This document shows, in pieces, positions 1-6,745 of a stretch of 20,468 nt of DNA. The first letter of the stretch is position 1. The number at the start of each line of letters is the position of its first letter. The DNA is taken from positions 1-20,468 of the forward strand of contig JAAZXP010000016.1 of assembly GCA_014240055.1 (NCBI GenBank), written 5' to 3'. A program made the translations under genes and the position numbers. Under the pieces are notes generated by a model. The model was not told the origin of the DNA, made no database searches, and was given only the letters and a program-made list of their open reading frames with translations. Origin of the DNA: Methanobacteriota archaeon. GTDB lineage: Archaea; Thermoplasmatota; Poseidoniia; MGIII; CG-Epi1.

Positions 1-55
1 TTAATCGGAGCTATATCTACAGGAAAACCCGAAGTCAAAAGTTATCCATTTACTA

Positions 56-1972
56 ATGGGTCGTAAAGGTATTTTTGACGCATATAGTAAAGGTCAAGGT
101 TCAGTTAAAATGAGAGGTACAGTAAAACATGAATCAACTGAAAAGAATGAATATTTAGTTGTAACTGAGATTCCATTTTTAGTTCAAAAGAATCGTCTTT
201 TAGAAGATGTATCCAAAATGGTCCGTGACAAAAAGATTGAAGGTATTAGAGACATTCGTGATGAATCAGACCAAACAGAGATGCGCGTCGTTTTTGAATT
301 AAAGCGTGATGCGGCTCCAATGATTGTCGAAAATCAGTTGTACAAACATTCAGTATTAGAGACAAGCTTTGCGATTAATAATGTCGCATTAGTAAAAGGT
401 CAGCCTAGACGAATGGGCTTAATCGATTTGTTAGAAGTATATCTTGAGCATCGTAAAGAGATAGTAACAAAAAGAACTCAATATAGATTAAAGAAAGCCC
501 AGGAAAGGGCACACATAGTAGAAGGGTTATTGTTAGCAATTTCTCAAATGGATGCAGTAATAGCTTTCATTCGTGATTCTGCAGGTAGAGATGCAGTAAT
601 TGCAGGTCTTCAAACAGAATTTTCACTCAGTGAAGTTCAATCTAAAGCTATTGCAGACATGCGCTTGTACCAGTTATCTAGGCAAGATGCAGAAGAACGC
701 AAAAAAGAGTTAGACGATTTGAAAGCAACAATGGATGACCTTAATTCGATTTTAGCAGATTCTTCTAAGGTTTTGGCAATTATTAAAGAAGAACTATCGC
801 AACTAAATGAAAAATATAGTGATGAAAGAAGAACGCTAATTTCAGATTTTGACGGTGATTTAGCTACTGAAGATTTGATTCCACGCTCACAAGTGGTTGT
901 AATGCGAACTCATGAAGGATATATTAAACGTGTAGATTTAGATGAATATCAAGCACAACACAGGGGTGGTAAAGGTCGAATTGGAATTAAGGCTAAAGAG
1001 GGTGATTTTCCGGTTGAATTATACTCTATGGGGTCACATGATCATTTACTCTTCTTCACAACTGCAGGAAGTATGTATTTCCTAAAGGCTTGGCAGATAC
1101 CAGATGTCTCACGATATTCTAAAGGAACGCCATTAGTCCAACTCCTTCAAAAATTGGATGAAGGTCGGCAATCTAAAGATGAAAAGGTACTTTGTATGTT
1201 GCCAGTAGCTAATCTAACTGGTGATGGACATTATTTCTTATTTGCAACTAAAAATGGTATTGTTAAGAAAACCCGTTTAGAAGAATATTCTTCAAGGATA
1301 CAAAGAGCTTGGGCTCGTGATCAAGGTTTTAGGGCTATTACACTTAAAGAAAATGATGAATTAATAGGCGTAGACATATCAGAAGGAGATAGTCAGGTTA
1401 TGCTTGCAACCAAGTTAGGAATGGCTAATCGTTTTTCAGAAGGTGAAGTTAGAATTGTTGGCCGTAACGGTCAAGGAGTAATAGGTATGCGCTTGAAAGA
1501 GAAAGATGAAGTTATTGGTATGACTTTAGTAAATGAAGAGGATATTTTGTTGACTATTACTGAAAAAGGTTATGGAAAAAGAGCTAGCGCAAGTAATTAT
1601 CGACTTACAAAGAGAGGTGCTAAAGGTGTTAAAAATATTAAAGTTGATGACAAAAGTGGTCACGTAATAGCTACTTTTACTCCCGGACAAGCAAATCAAA
1701 TATTGGCGACAACTTCATCTGGAAAGGTAATTCGCACACACATAGAAAGCATAAGACAGATTGCAAGAGTGGGTAGAGGCGTCAAGGTGATGTCAGTTGA
1801 TGAAAAGGAAACAGTTGTGGCTGTAGCTTTACATGATGAAGAAGATGAGGAAAGAAATGTGGACCCTTCACCTAATGATGATATGCCTTGTTCAGAGTGT
1901 GATGAAGGTAAATTAGCCCTTGATGGAGACAAATACATTTGTAGTACATGTGGATTGACTAAGGATGCGTAA
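56..1972 (+). CDS. gyrA: DNA gyrase subunit A, 5'-truncated, with C-terminal zinc ribbon
   Basis: This is the breakage-reunion subunit of gyrase, a type IIA topoisomerase that introduces negative supercoils. The readable 638 residues start at the conserved GRKGIFDAY segment. They continue through the tower and coiled coil (about 120-260) and the beta-pinwheel C-terminal domain. A GyrA box, QHRGGKG at residues 301-307, favours gyrase over topoisomerase IV. Family members run to about 800-900 residues, so roughly 260 residues are missing, including the winged helix with the catalytic tyrosine. The frame is closed just upstream by TAA at 2-4, so the first 55 bases do not supply the missing part. 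This may be a sequence error at the window edge or a real frameshift. After an acidic linker the protein ends in Cys612-x2-Cys615-x13-Cys629-x2-Cys632, a zinc ribbon not normal for GyrA. It overlaps the next gene by 8 bases. Family assignment is very secure; the true start is not in the window. Confidence 0.93.
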   Translation: MGRKGIFDAYSKGQGSVKMRGTVKHESTEKNEYLVVTEIPFLVQKNRLLEDVSKMVRDKKIEGIRDIRDESDQTEMRVVFELKRDAAPMIVENQLYKHSVLETSFAINNVALVKGQPRRMGLIDLLEVYLEHRKEIVTKRTQYRLKKAQERAHIVEGLLLAISQMDAVIAFIRDSAGRDAVIAGLQTEFSLSEVQSKAIADMRLYQLSRQDAEERKKELDDLKATMDDLNSILADSSKVLAIIKEELSQLNEKYSDERRTLISDFDGDLATEDLIPRSQVVVMRTHEGYIKRVDLDEYQAQHRGGKGRIGIKAKEGDFPVELYSMGSHDHLLFFTTAGSMYFLKAWQIPDVSRYSKGTPLVQLLQKLDEGRQSKDEKVLCMLPVANLTGDGHYFLFATKNGIVKKTRLEEYSSRIQRAWARDQGFRAITLKENDELIGVDISEGDSQVMLATKLGMANRFSEGEVRIVGRNGQGVIGMRLKEKDEVIGMTLVNEEDILLTITEKGYGKRASASNYRLTKRGAKGVKNIKVDDKSGHVIATFTPGQANQILATTSSGKVIRTHIESIRQIARVGRGVKVMSVDEKETVVAVALHDEEDEERNVDPSPNDDMPCSECDEGKLALDGDKYICSTCGLTKDA

Positions 1973-2894
1973 AATACCAGTCAAAGATATCCATATTGAT
2001 GCTAATACAAAATTATCTGAACTAATATCTCAATTCAATGAAGCTGGCGGTTTTGTAGCAACAAAAATAGCTACAGCAACATCCATTCTTCAGGATATGC
2101 AAAAAGGTAATTGTACAAAATTCATTTCATTTCCTGCAGATATAATGGCAACAGGAACTCGAGGACTTCTTAGACAGTTAATAGAACAAGATCTTATTGA
2201 TGTTGTAGTTACTACTTGTGGTACTTTAGATCACGATATAGCTCGAATATTGGCTGATTACTATCATGGAGATTTTGCTATGGATGACCAAAAGTTACGT
2301 GAAGAAGGAGTCAATAGACTAGGAAATGTCTTAGTTCCAGATGATTCATACGGTATCCCTATTGAAAAATGGATGCAGCCCATTTTAGGAGAGTTATATG
2401 AAAAGGACCGTCGTTGGATTCCATGGAAGATCTGGCGAGAGTTAGGCCTTCGTTTAGCTGAAGAAAAGAACGGTTCTGAATCTTTCTTAGCAATTTGTGC
2501 TAAAAAGAACGTTAAAGTCTTTGTTCCAGGCCCAACAGATGGTGCTGTAGGTTCACAATTATGGATGTTTTGGCAAGATCACCGAGATTTCACCTTAGAT
2601 ATTTTTGCAGAGGAAAATGATTTATCAGATATAGTTCATGAAGCTGAAAGTACTGGTGCTCTGATGGTTGGTGGCGGTATATCCAAGCATCACACTATTT
2701 GGTGGAATCAATTCAGAGAGGGTTTAGATTATGCAGTTCAAGTAACTACAGCTCCAGAATGGGATGGTTCTCTTAGTGGTGCTAGAGTTAGAGAAGCTGT
2801 ATCTTGGGGTAAAGTTCAACCTAAAGCAAGACGAATAACAGTTGAAGGAGATGCAACAGTTATGCTTCCATTAATTTTAGGACCTTTATTGTGA
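1965..2894 (+). CDS. dys: Deoxyhypusine synthase
   Basis: Makes the NAD-dependent first step of hypusine formation, transferring an aminobutyl group (classically from spermidine) to one lysine of translation factor aIF5A in the cytoplasm. The 309 residues match the usual length. Recognisable parts are SFPADIMATGTRGLLRQLI (about 55-73), the nucleotide-region VVTTCGTLDHD (81-91), and the C-terminal WDGSLSGARVREAVSWGKV. The last of these holds the catalytic lysine, Lys283 in SWGK. The residue before SGAR is Leu rather than the Asp of the human enzyme, which I believe is common in archaeal forms. The ATG lies inside the end of gyrA (8-base overlap) and the stop overlaps the following GTG by 4 bases, so the three genes are probably co-transcribed. 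The enzyme is typical of archaea and eukaryotes, which supports an archaeal origin. The amine donor cannot be told from sequence. Confidence 0.95.
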   Translation: MRKIPVKDIHIDANTKLSELISQFNEAGGFVATKIATATSILQDMQKGNCTKFISFPADIMATGTRGLLRQLIEQDLIDVVVTTCGTLDHDIARILADYYHGDFAMDDQKLREEGVNRLGNVLVPDDSYGIPIEKWMQPILGELYEKDRRWIPWKIWRELGLRLAEEKNGSESFLAICAKKNVKVFVPGPTDGAVGSQLWMFWQDHRDFTLDIFAEENDLSDIVHEAESTGALMVGGGISKHHTIWWNQFREGLDYAVQVTTAPEWDGSLSGARVREAVSWGKVQPKARRITVEGDATVMLPLILGPLL

Positions 2895-3655
2895 GAGCCA
2901 TAGTGCGCGGTGTTTCCGATTCATATGAAAAAGCCTTAGCATCATATTTTGGTACTGGCCCAACTGATTTAGAAGAAGCAAGAAAGCAGCACTCGGCATA
3001 TGTTTTGAAATTAAGAGAATTAGGTTTAACTGTCAAGGAGTTAGATTCTCATTCTGACTACCCAGATTGTTGTTTCGTGGAAGATCATGCTATCGTAGCT
3101 GGTGATTCAGCACTTATTACAAATGCAGGTCACGACTCTCGCTTGGGCGAAAAAACAGCTATTGTCGAAGCCTTAGAAGATGATCTCAATTTAGAATTTA
3201 TGAATTCTGGAGGACGGATGGATGGAGGTGATGTATTTCAATTTGGGAATAAATTTTTAGTTGGACATAGCAGCCGCACTAATAATAGGGGAATTCAAAA
3301 TCTTAAAGATTTTGTTGAATTTCGGGGATTTGATTTACATGTTATTGAAGTTCCTAAGAGATCACTCCACCTAATCTCAGTTTGTACTTCTCCGATGCCA
3401 GATGTACTTCTGGCCCCAGAAGGTTGGTTTAAACCTTCAGATTTTCCAGATGATACTGAGATTCTTTTAGTTCCTAACGAAGAGGCTTATGGAGCCAATG
3501 TAATTTCATTTGGAAAGGAGGTTATGGTTTCTAAAGGCTATGATATAACTTCTAAAATTTTAATAGATAAAGGTCTTAATTTACATTATATGGAAATGTC
3601 TCAGTTTAGGGCCGGAGATGGTTCATTAACTTGTCTTTCAGTAATTTATGAATAA
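2891..3655 (+). CDS. Dimethylargininase (DDAH)-family guanidine hydrolase
   Basis: A 254-residue member of the guanidino-group-modifying superfamily, closest by eye to N-omega,N-omega-dimethylarginine dimethylaminohydrolase, which yields citrulline and dimethylamine. Visible signatures are DYPDCCFVEDHAIV (56-69, acidic Glu64-Asp65), GGRMDGGDVFQFG (107-119), GHSSRTNNRG (125-134), the catalytic His160 in SLHL, EAYGANVI (198-205) and the catalytic Cys248 in SLTCLS near the C-terminus. All catalytic elements are present, so it should be active. It starts with GTG overlapping the TGA of the deoxyhypusine synthase gene; there is no upstream alternative and the next in-frame Met is near residue 104. 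The substrate could be methylated arginine, arginine or another guanidino compound. Its coupling to deoxyhypusine synthase raises the possibility of a role in polyamine or hypusine chemistry (inference). Confidence 0.88.
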   Translation: MRAIVRGVSDSYEKALASYFGTGPTDLEEARKQHSAYVLKLRELGLTVKELDSHSDYPDCCFVEDHAIVAGDSALITNAGHDSRLGEKTAIVEALEDDLNLEFMNSGGRMDGGDVFQFGNKFLVGHSSRTNNRGIQNLKDFVEFRGFDLHVIEVPKRSLHLISVCTSPMPDVLLAPEGWFKPSDFPDDTEILLVPNEEAYGANVISFGKEVMVSKGYDITSKILIDKGLNLHYMEMSQFRAGDGSLTCLSVIYE

Positions 3656-3664
3656 CTATAATTG

Positions 3665-3675
3665 TTAATATAATG
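3665..3675 (+). promoter_or_regulatory. Candidate TATA box for inositol-1-phosphate synthase
   Basis: The 41-base gap between the dimethylargininase stop and the next ATG contains TTAATATAATG, ending 22 bases before the start codon. This is about the position expected for a leaderless archaeal transcript. No ribosome-binding sequence is present, consistent with leaderless translation. The gap marks the start of a new transcription unit. Confidence 0.5.
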
Positions 3676-3696
3676 ACCTAATACATTAATTATCCT

Positions 3697-5031
3697 ATGA
3701 CAGTTATCAATAGTCCTGCAAAGATAGAAGCTTCCACTGGTAAATTAGGTATTCTCATGCCTGGTTTAGGTGCCGTAAGTACTACATTCATAGCTGGGAC
3801 TTTGGCAATTCGCAACGGTTTTTCGAGCCCAATAGGTTCGATAACTCAAATGGGTTCATTACGCCTTGGAAAAAGAAATGAAAACCGTGAAGTAGATATC
3901 AAAGACTTTGTACCATTGACTAAACTGGATGATTTAGTTTTTGGAGGATGGGATATTTTTGATGATAATTGTTATGAAGCTGCAGTAAAGGCAGGCGTAA
4001 TTGAAAAGGAATTACTTGATCAGGTTAAATCTGAATTATCTAGTATCAAACCCATGAAGGCCGTTTTTGATAAGAATTTTGTTAAGAAATTAAATGGCAC
4101 TTACATTAAATCGGTTAAAGGTCATAGAGCTCGTATTGAGGCTTTACGAAAAGATATACGTGACTTTAAAGAAAAAAACAATTTAGAAAGAGTCGTTATG
4201 ATTTGGTGCGGGAGTACTGAGATTTACCAAGAGCCCGTAGAGTCAGTTTATGGTTCTTTAAGTTCATTTGAGAATGCTTTAGACAATGATGAGATACCTT
4301 TGGCGCCTTCCATTCTTTATGCATATGCAGCACTCAAAGAAGGTATACCTTATGCGAATGGTGCACCTAATTTATCAGTAGATTTTCCAGCAATGTATTC
4401 GTTGGCTGCTAAAGAAAAAACTCCTATTGCAGGTAAAGACTTCAAGACAGGCCAAACTTTAATGAAAACAATTTTAGCACCAGGATTCAAAGCTAGAAAG
4501 ATAGGTATCGATGGCTGGTTTTCAACTAATATTTTAGGTAATAGAGATGGTGAAGTTTTGGATGATCCAGAATCCTTTAAGACAAAAGAGGTTTCTAAAT
4601 TAGGTGTTCTTGAACAAATTTTGGAACCTGAAAAATATCCTGAATTGTATGGAGATTTGTATCATAAAGTCCGTATCAATTACTATCCACCTAGAGGAGA
4701 TAACAAAGAGGGATGGGATAATATTGACATTAAAGGATGGCTAGGGTATCCTATGCAGATTAAAGTTGATTTCTTGTGTAGAGATTCGATACTTGCAGCC
4801 CCCATAGTGCTCGATTTAGCTCTATTTTTAGATTTAGCTAAACGTTCAGGAATGCATGGAATTCAAGAATGGTTATCTTTCTACTTCAAATCACCAATGT
4901 GTAAACCGGATTTGTATCCTGTACATGATTTATTTGCGCAAAAATCTAAATTAGAAAATACTCTTCGCCATTTGATGGGTGAGACGCTTATTACTCATCT
5001 TGGATTGGACTATTATTACGAGGAAGATTAA
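3697..5031 (+). CDS. ino1: myo-Inositol-1-phosphate synthase
   Basis: Converts glucose 6-phosphate to 1L-myo-inositol 1-phosphate using NAD. In archaea this feeds inositol phospholipid head groups or inositol-derived solutes. The 444-residue protein begins with a Rossmann loop MPGLGAVSTT (21-30). It carries the family's central block: IAGKDFKTGQT (244-254), NILGNRDG (278-285) and SFKTKEVSK (293-301). The lysines in these motifs (Lys250, Lys297) correspond to conserved active-site positions. It is somewhat longer than the roughly 370-390 residues I expect for compact archaeal forms and shorter than eukaryotic ones of about 510. Its stop shares one base with the next ATG (TAATG), so it is translationally coupled to the oxidoreductase. 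Family assignment is secure; the fate of the inositol is not shown here. Confidence 0.93.
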   Translation: MTVINSPAKIEASTGKLGILMPGLGAVSTTFIAGTLAIRNGFSSPIGSITQMGSLRLGKRNENREVDIKDFVPLTKLDDLVFGGWDIFDDNCYEAAVKAGVIEKELLDQVKSELSSIKPMKAVFDKNFVKKLNGTYIKSVKGHRARIEALRKDIRDFKEKNNLERVVMIWCGSTEIYQEPVESVYGSLSSFENALDNDEIPLAPSILYAYAALKEGIPYANGAPNLSVDFPAMYSLAAKEKTPIAGKDFKTGQTLMKTILAPGFKARKIGIDGWFSTNILGNRDGEVLDDPESFKTKEVSKLGVLEQILEPEKYPELYGDLYHKVRINYYPPRGDNKEGWDNIDIKGWLGYPMQIKVDFLCRDSILAAPIVLDLALFLDLAKRSGMHGIQEWLSFYFKSPMCKPDLYPVHDLFAQKSKLENTLRHLMGETLITHLGLDYYYEED

Positions 5032-6041
5032 TGAAATCGGTTGTTGTTACAAAGTATGGTTCTCCAGATAATTTGAAAATTGAGGAGTTGCCTACTCCAA
5101 CAGCAGGCCCTGGAGAGGTTTGCATAAGGGTTTCAAAAGCTGGAATTAATTTTGCAGATATTCTTTCTCGTATGGGTTTGTATCCTGGAGCTCCTAAGCC
5201 ACCCTTCACTCCAGGTATGGAAGTATCAGGTACAATTCATGAGATCGGTCCTGATGTTAAAGAGTATAAAATTGGAGATAGAGTAGTAGGTTCGGGATCA
5301 AACGGAGGTTATTCTACTCATATAGTATCTAAGGTTGAAGGTGTCTTTAAAATTCCTGACAATATTTCTTTTGATGTTGCTGCAGCTTTTCCTGCAGTTT
5401 ATCTTACATCTTACCTGATGATAATTCACCCAGGGGCTTTGCAAAAAAATGAAAGTATTTTGATTCATGGTGTTGCAGGAGGAATCGGTTTAGCCTCCAT
5501 AGAATTAGCTAAAATAGCAGGAGCTAAAACAATATTTGGAACCTGTTCACCAGAAAAGCATGATTTTGTTAGAGAGAGAGGTGTTCTTCCAGTAGATCGA
5601 AATGATTTTTTAGCAGAAATAATGGACTGGACTGACAATAAAGGTGTAGATTTGGTTTTAGATCCCATAGGTGGAGAAAATTTAATGAAATCGTATAGAT
5701 GTTTGGGTTCTGGAGGGCGTGTTTGTTCTTTTGGTATTTCAGATATGGCTCCAGGTAAGAAAAAAAGTAGTTGGCATCGTTTTAAATCTTGGTTGACTTT
5801 TCCTAAATTCGATCCTTTAAAAATGATGGTAAGCAACCGAGGTGTATTTGGTATACATTTAGGACGTTGGAAAAATTTAGATACCTTAAATAAGGCAAGA
5901 AAAGATTTAATGAAATGGATTGAAGAAGATAGAATACATCCTCACGTTGATCAAGTTTTTCACTATGAAAAAGCGTCTGAGGCGCATCATTATATTCAAG
6001 ATCGTAAGAATATAGGTAAAGTTTTACTAGACTTCGACTAA
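5031..6041 (+). CDS. Zinc-free quinone oxidoreductase, VAT1-like MDR family
   Basis: A 336-residue NADPH-dependent medium-chain reductase. The N-terminal GroES-like domain shows AGINFADILSRMGLYPG (37-53), PGMEVSG (61-67) and GDRVVG (82-87). The Rossmann domain has the nucleotide loop HGVAGGIG (146-153). The zinc-binding cysteines of alcohol dehydrogenases are absent, as expected for quinone oxidoreductases. A later segment, with a basic/aromatic insert followed by NRGVFGIHLGRW and ending KNIGKVLLDFD, is characteristic of the VAT1 branch of the family. It is coupled by a one-base overlap to inositol-1-phosphate synthase, but there is no obvious biochemical link. The substrate is probably a quinone or an alpha,beta-unsaturated carbonyl and cannot be assigned. 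Confidence 0.87.
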   Translation: MKSVVVTKYGSPDNLKIEELPTPTAGPGEVCIRVSKAGINFADILSRMGLYPGAPKPPFTPGMEVSGTIHEIGPDVKEYKIGDRVVGSGSNGGYSTHIVSKVEGVFKIPDNISFDVAAAFPAVYLTSYLMIIHPGALQKNESILIHGVAGGIGLASIELAKIAGAKTIFGTCSPEKHDFVRERGVLPVDRNDFLAEIMDWTDNKGVDLVLDPIGGENLMKSYRCLGSGGRVCSFGISDMAPGKKKSSWHRFKSWLTFPKFDPLKMMVSNRGVFGIHLGRWKNLDTLNKARKDLMKWIEEDRIHPHVDQVFHYEKASEAHHYIQDRKNIGKVLLDFD

Positions 6042-6043
6042 TT

Positions 6044-6057
6044 CCAAATTTCTTTGG
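6044..6057. promoter_or_regulatory. Operator-like inverted repeat CCAAA-N4-TTTGG (copy 1)
   Basis: CCAAATTTCTTTGG is a perfect 5-base inverted repeat around a 4-base spacer. It is followed directly by CAT and then a TATA-like box 6 bases after the repeat. The same arrangement recurs at 6494-6507 before the next gene. Its place just upstream of the TATA box, over or beside the BRE, suits a repressor or activator site. Confidence 0.65.
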
Positions 6058-6063
6058 CATCTC

Positions 6064-6070
6064 TTTAAAT
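6064..6070 (+). promoter_or_regulatory. TATA box for the winged-helix gene
   Basis: TTTAAAT sits 23-29 bases before the ATG at 6093, the spacing expected of a leaderless archaeal promoter, and lies 6 bases downstream of the inverted repeat. Confidence 0.65.
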
Positions 6071-6092
6071 TAGGGTACTATTTTGGTATACT

Positions 6093-6488
6093 ATGTCTGA
6101 TATCAATGTTAAATTAAAACATGATTTGAATGATGCAGACACACTTTTCAAAATTCTTTTCGCTTCAATTAAGATTGGAGCTCCAGCATCTAAGAGAAAA
6201 ATAGCAGATGTGGCCGATATATCCTCACAACTAGTTGATTATCATATAGACAAATTAGTAGCTAATGGACAGATGCTAATTATGAACTCACAATATATGT
6301 CTCAAATTACATTTTCAGATAAGGCCCTTTACAAGTTTTTAAAAAATAAAATAATTACCCAAGAATTAGTAGACAAAATAGCTAAGGGAATTGATTTTTC
6401 CCAGTCCGAAGTTCAAGATAATGAGGTAATTGAGGAATCCATTTTGACTTTACTAAAACTTTTTTCAATAGAGTTAAAGCAACAATGA
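6093..6488 (+). CDS. Small winged-helix DNA-binding protein
   Basis: A 131-residue protein with no family I can name. Residues about 20-75 read as a winged helix: a helix LFKILFASIKIGAP, then SKRKIADVADISSQLVDYHIDKLVANG as helix-turn-helix (33-59), then a short strand-rich wing (MLIMNSQYMSQITF). This resembles ArsR/MarR-like or archaeal one-component regulators. The remaining residues (76-131) are helical and may dimerise. No metal or ligand motif is evident. It is preceded by an inverted-repeat operator and TATA box, both duplicated before the downstream gene, so autoregulation together with control of the neighbour is an attractive guess (inference). The start at ATG 6093 is set by the promoter spacing. 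Confidence 0.7.
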   Translation: MSDINVKLKHDLNDADTLFKILFASIKIGAPASKRKIADVADISSQLVDYHIDKLVANGQMLIMNSQYMSQITFSDKALYKFLKNKIITQELVDKIAKGIDFSQSEVQDNEVIEESILTLLKLFSIELKQQ

Positions 6489-6493
6489 TTCTC

Positions 6494-6507
6494 CAAACTT
6501 TTTTGGC
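6494..6507. promoter_or_regulatory. Operator-like inverted repeat CCAAA-N4-TTTGG (copy 2)
   Basis: CCAAACTTTTTTGG repeats the half-sites seen at 6044-6057 with a different spacer. It is again followed by CAT and a TATA box 6 bases downstream. The repeat begins 5 bases after the stop of the winged-helix gene, so it is non-coding. Confidence 0.65.
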
Positions 6508-6513
6508 ATTCTT

Positions 6514-6521
6514 TTATATAC
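6514..6521 (+). promoter_or_regulatory. TATA box for the small zinc-protein gene
   Basis: TTTATATA, an excellent archaeal TATA consensus, lies 21-28 bases before the ATG at 6542. This fixes that ATG as the start and argues against an upstream in-frame start at 6485. Confidence 0.75.
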
Positions 6522-6541
6522 AAAAAAGGTTTTTTCATACT

Positions 6542-6745
6542 ATGAGACGAAGGCATATGTTAGGAACGCATGACAAAACCCTCTGCGGTTGGAATGTTAC
6601 AGTTGGTGAACTAACTCAGTTAAAAAAAATGGATACCAAATATGTCAATTGTAAACGTTGTATAGAAAAATTAGATGGCGTTTCAGATATTTTATCTCTT
6701 GAGTTAAAAATAAAAAAGAAAATGGGAAATATTAGTAATGGCTAA
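6542..6745 (+). CDS. Small Cys/His (putative zinc-binding) protein
   Basis: A 67-residue basic protein. The frame is open back to an ATG at 6485, but the promoter and operator occupy that stretch and the TATA box places the start at 6542. The N-terminal part has His5/His10, then TLCGWN (Cys15) and YVNCKRC (Cys37, Cys40). This H-x(n)-C-G-x(n)-C-x2-C pattern is seen in small zinc-binding proteins of phages and actinobacteria and suggests one zinc site. The C-terminal third is lysine-rich. It overlaps the large beta-propeller gene by 8 bases, so the two are likely co-expressed. Function unknown; a nucleic-acid-binding or regulatory role is a guess. Confidence 0.65.
   Translation: MRRRHMLGTHDKTLCGWNVTVGELTQLKKMDTKYVNCKRCIEKLDGVSDILSLELKIKKKMGNISNG

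Noticed and set aside
5465..5836. Antisense open frame of 123 codons on the minus strand
   Set aside because: It lies wholly inside the quinone oxidoreductase gene, shows no family motifs and has a composition expected of a shadow frame. The same applies to other antisense frames such as 1696-1938, 13468-13770, 15457-15684 and 17342-17602.
6485..6541. N-terminal extension of the small zinc protein starting at ATG 6485 (hydrophobic peptide)
   Set aside because: The stretch contains an inverted-repeat operator and a consensus TATA box placed 21-28 bases before ATG 6542, so it is promoter DNA.
6042..6541. The two CCAAA/TTTGG elements as a transcription terminator or small RNA
   Set aside because: The stems are only 5 base pairs and are fixed relative to TATA boxes and start codons, which fits an operator better.
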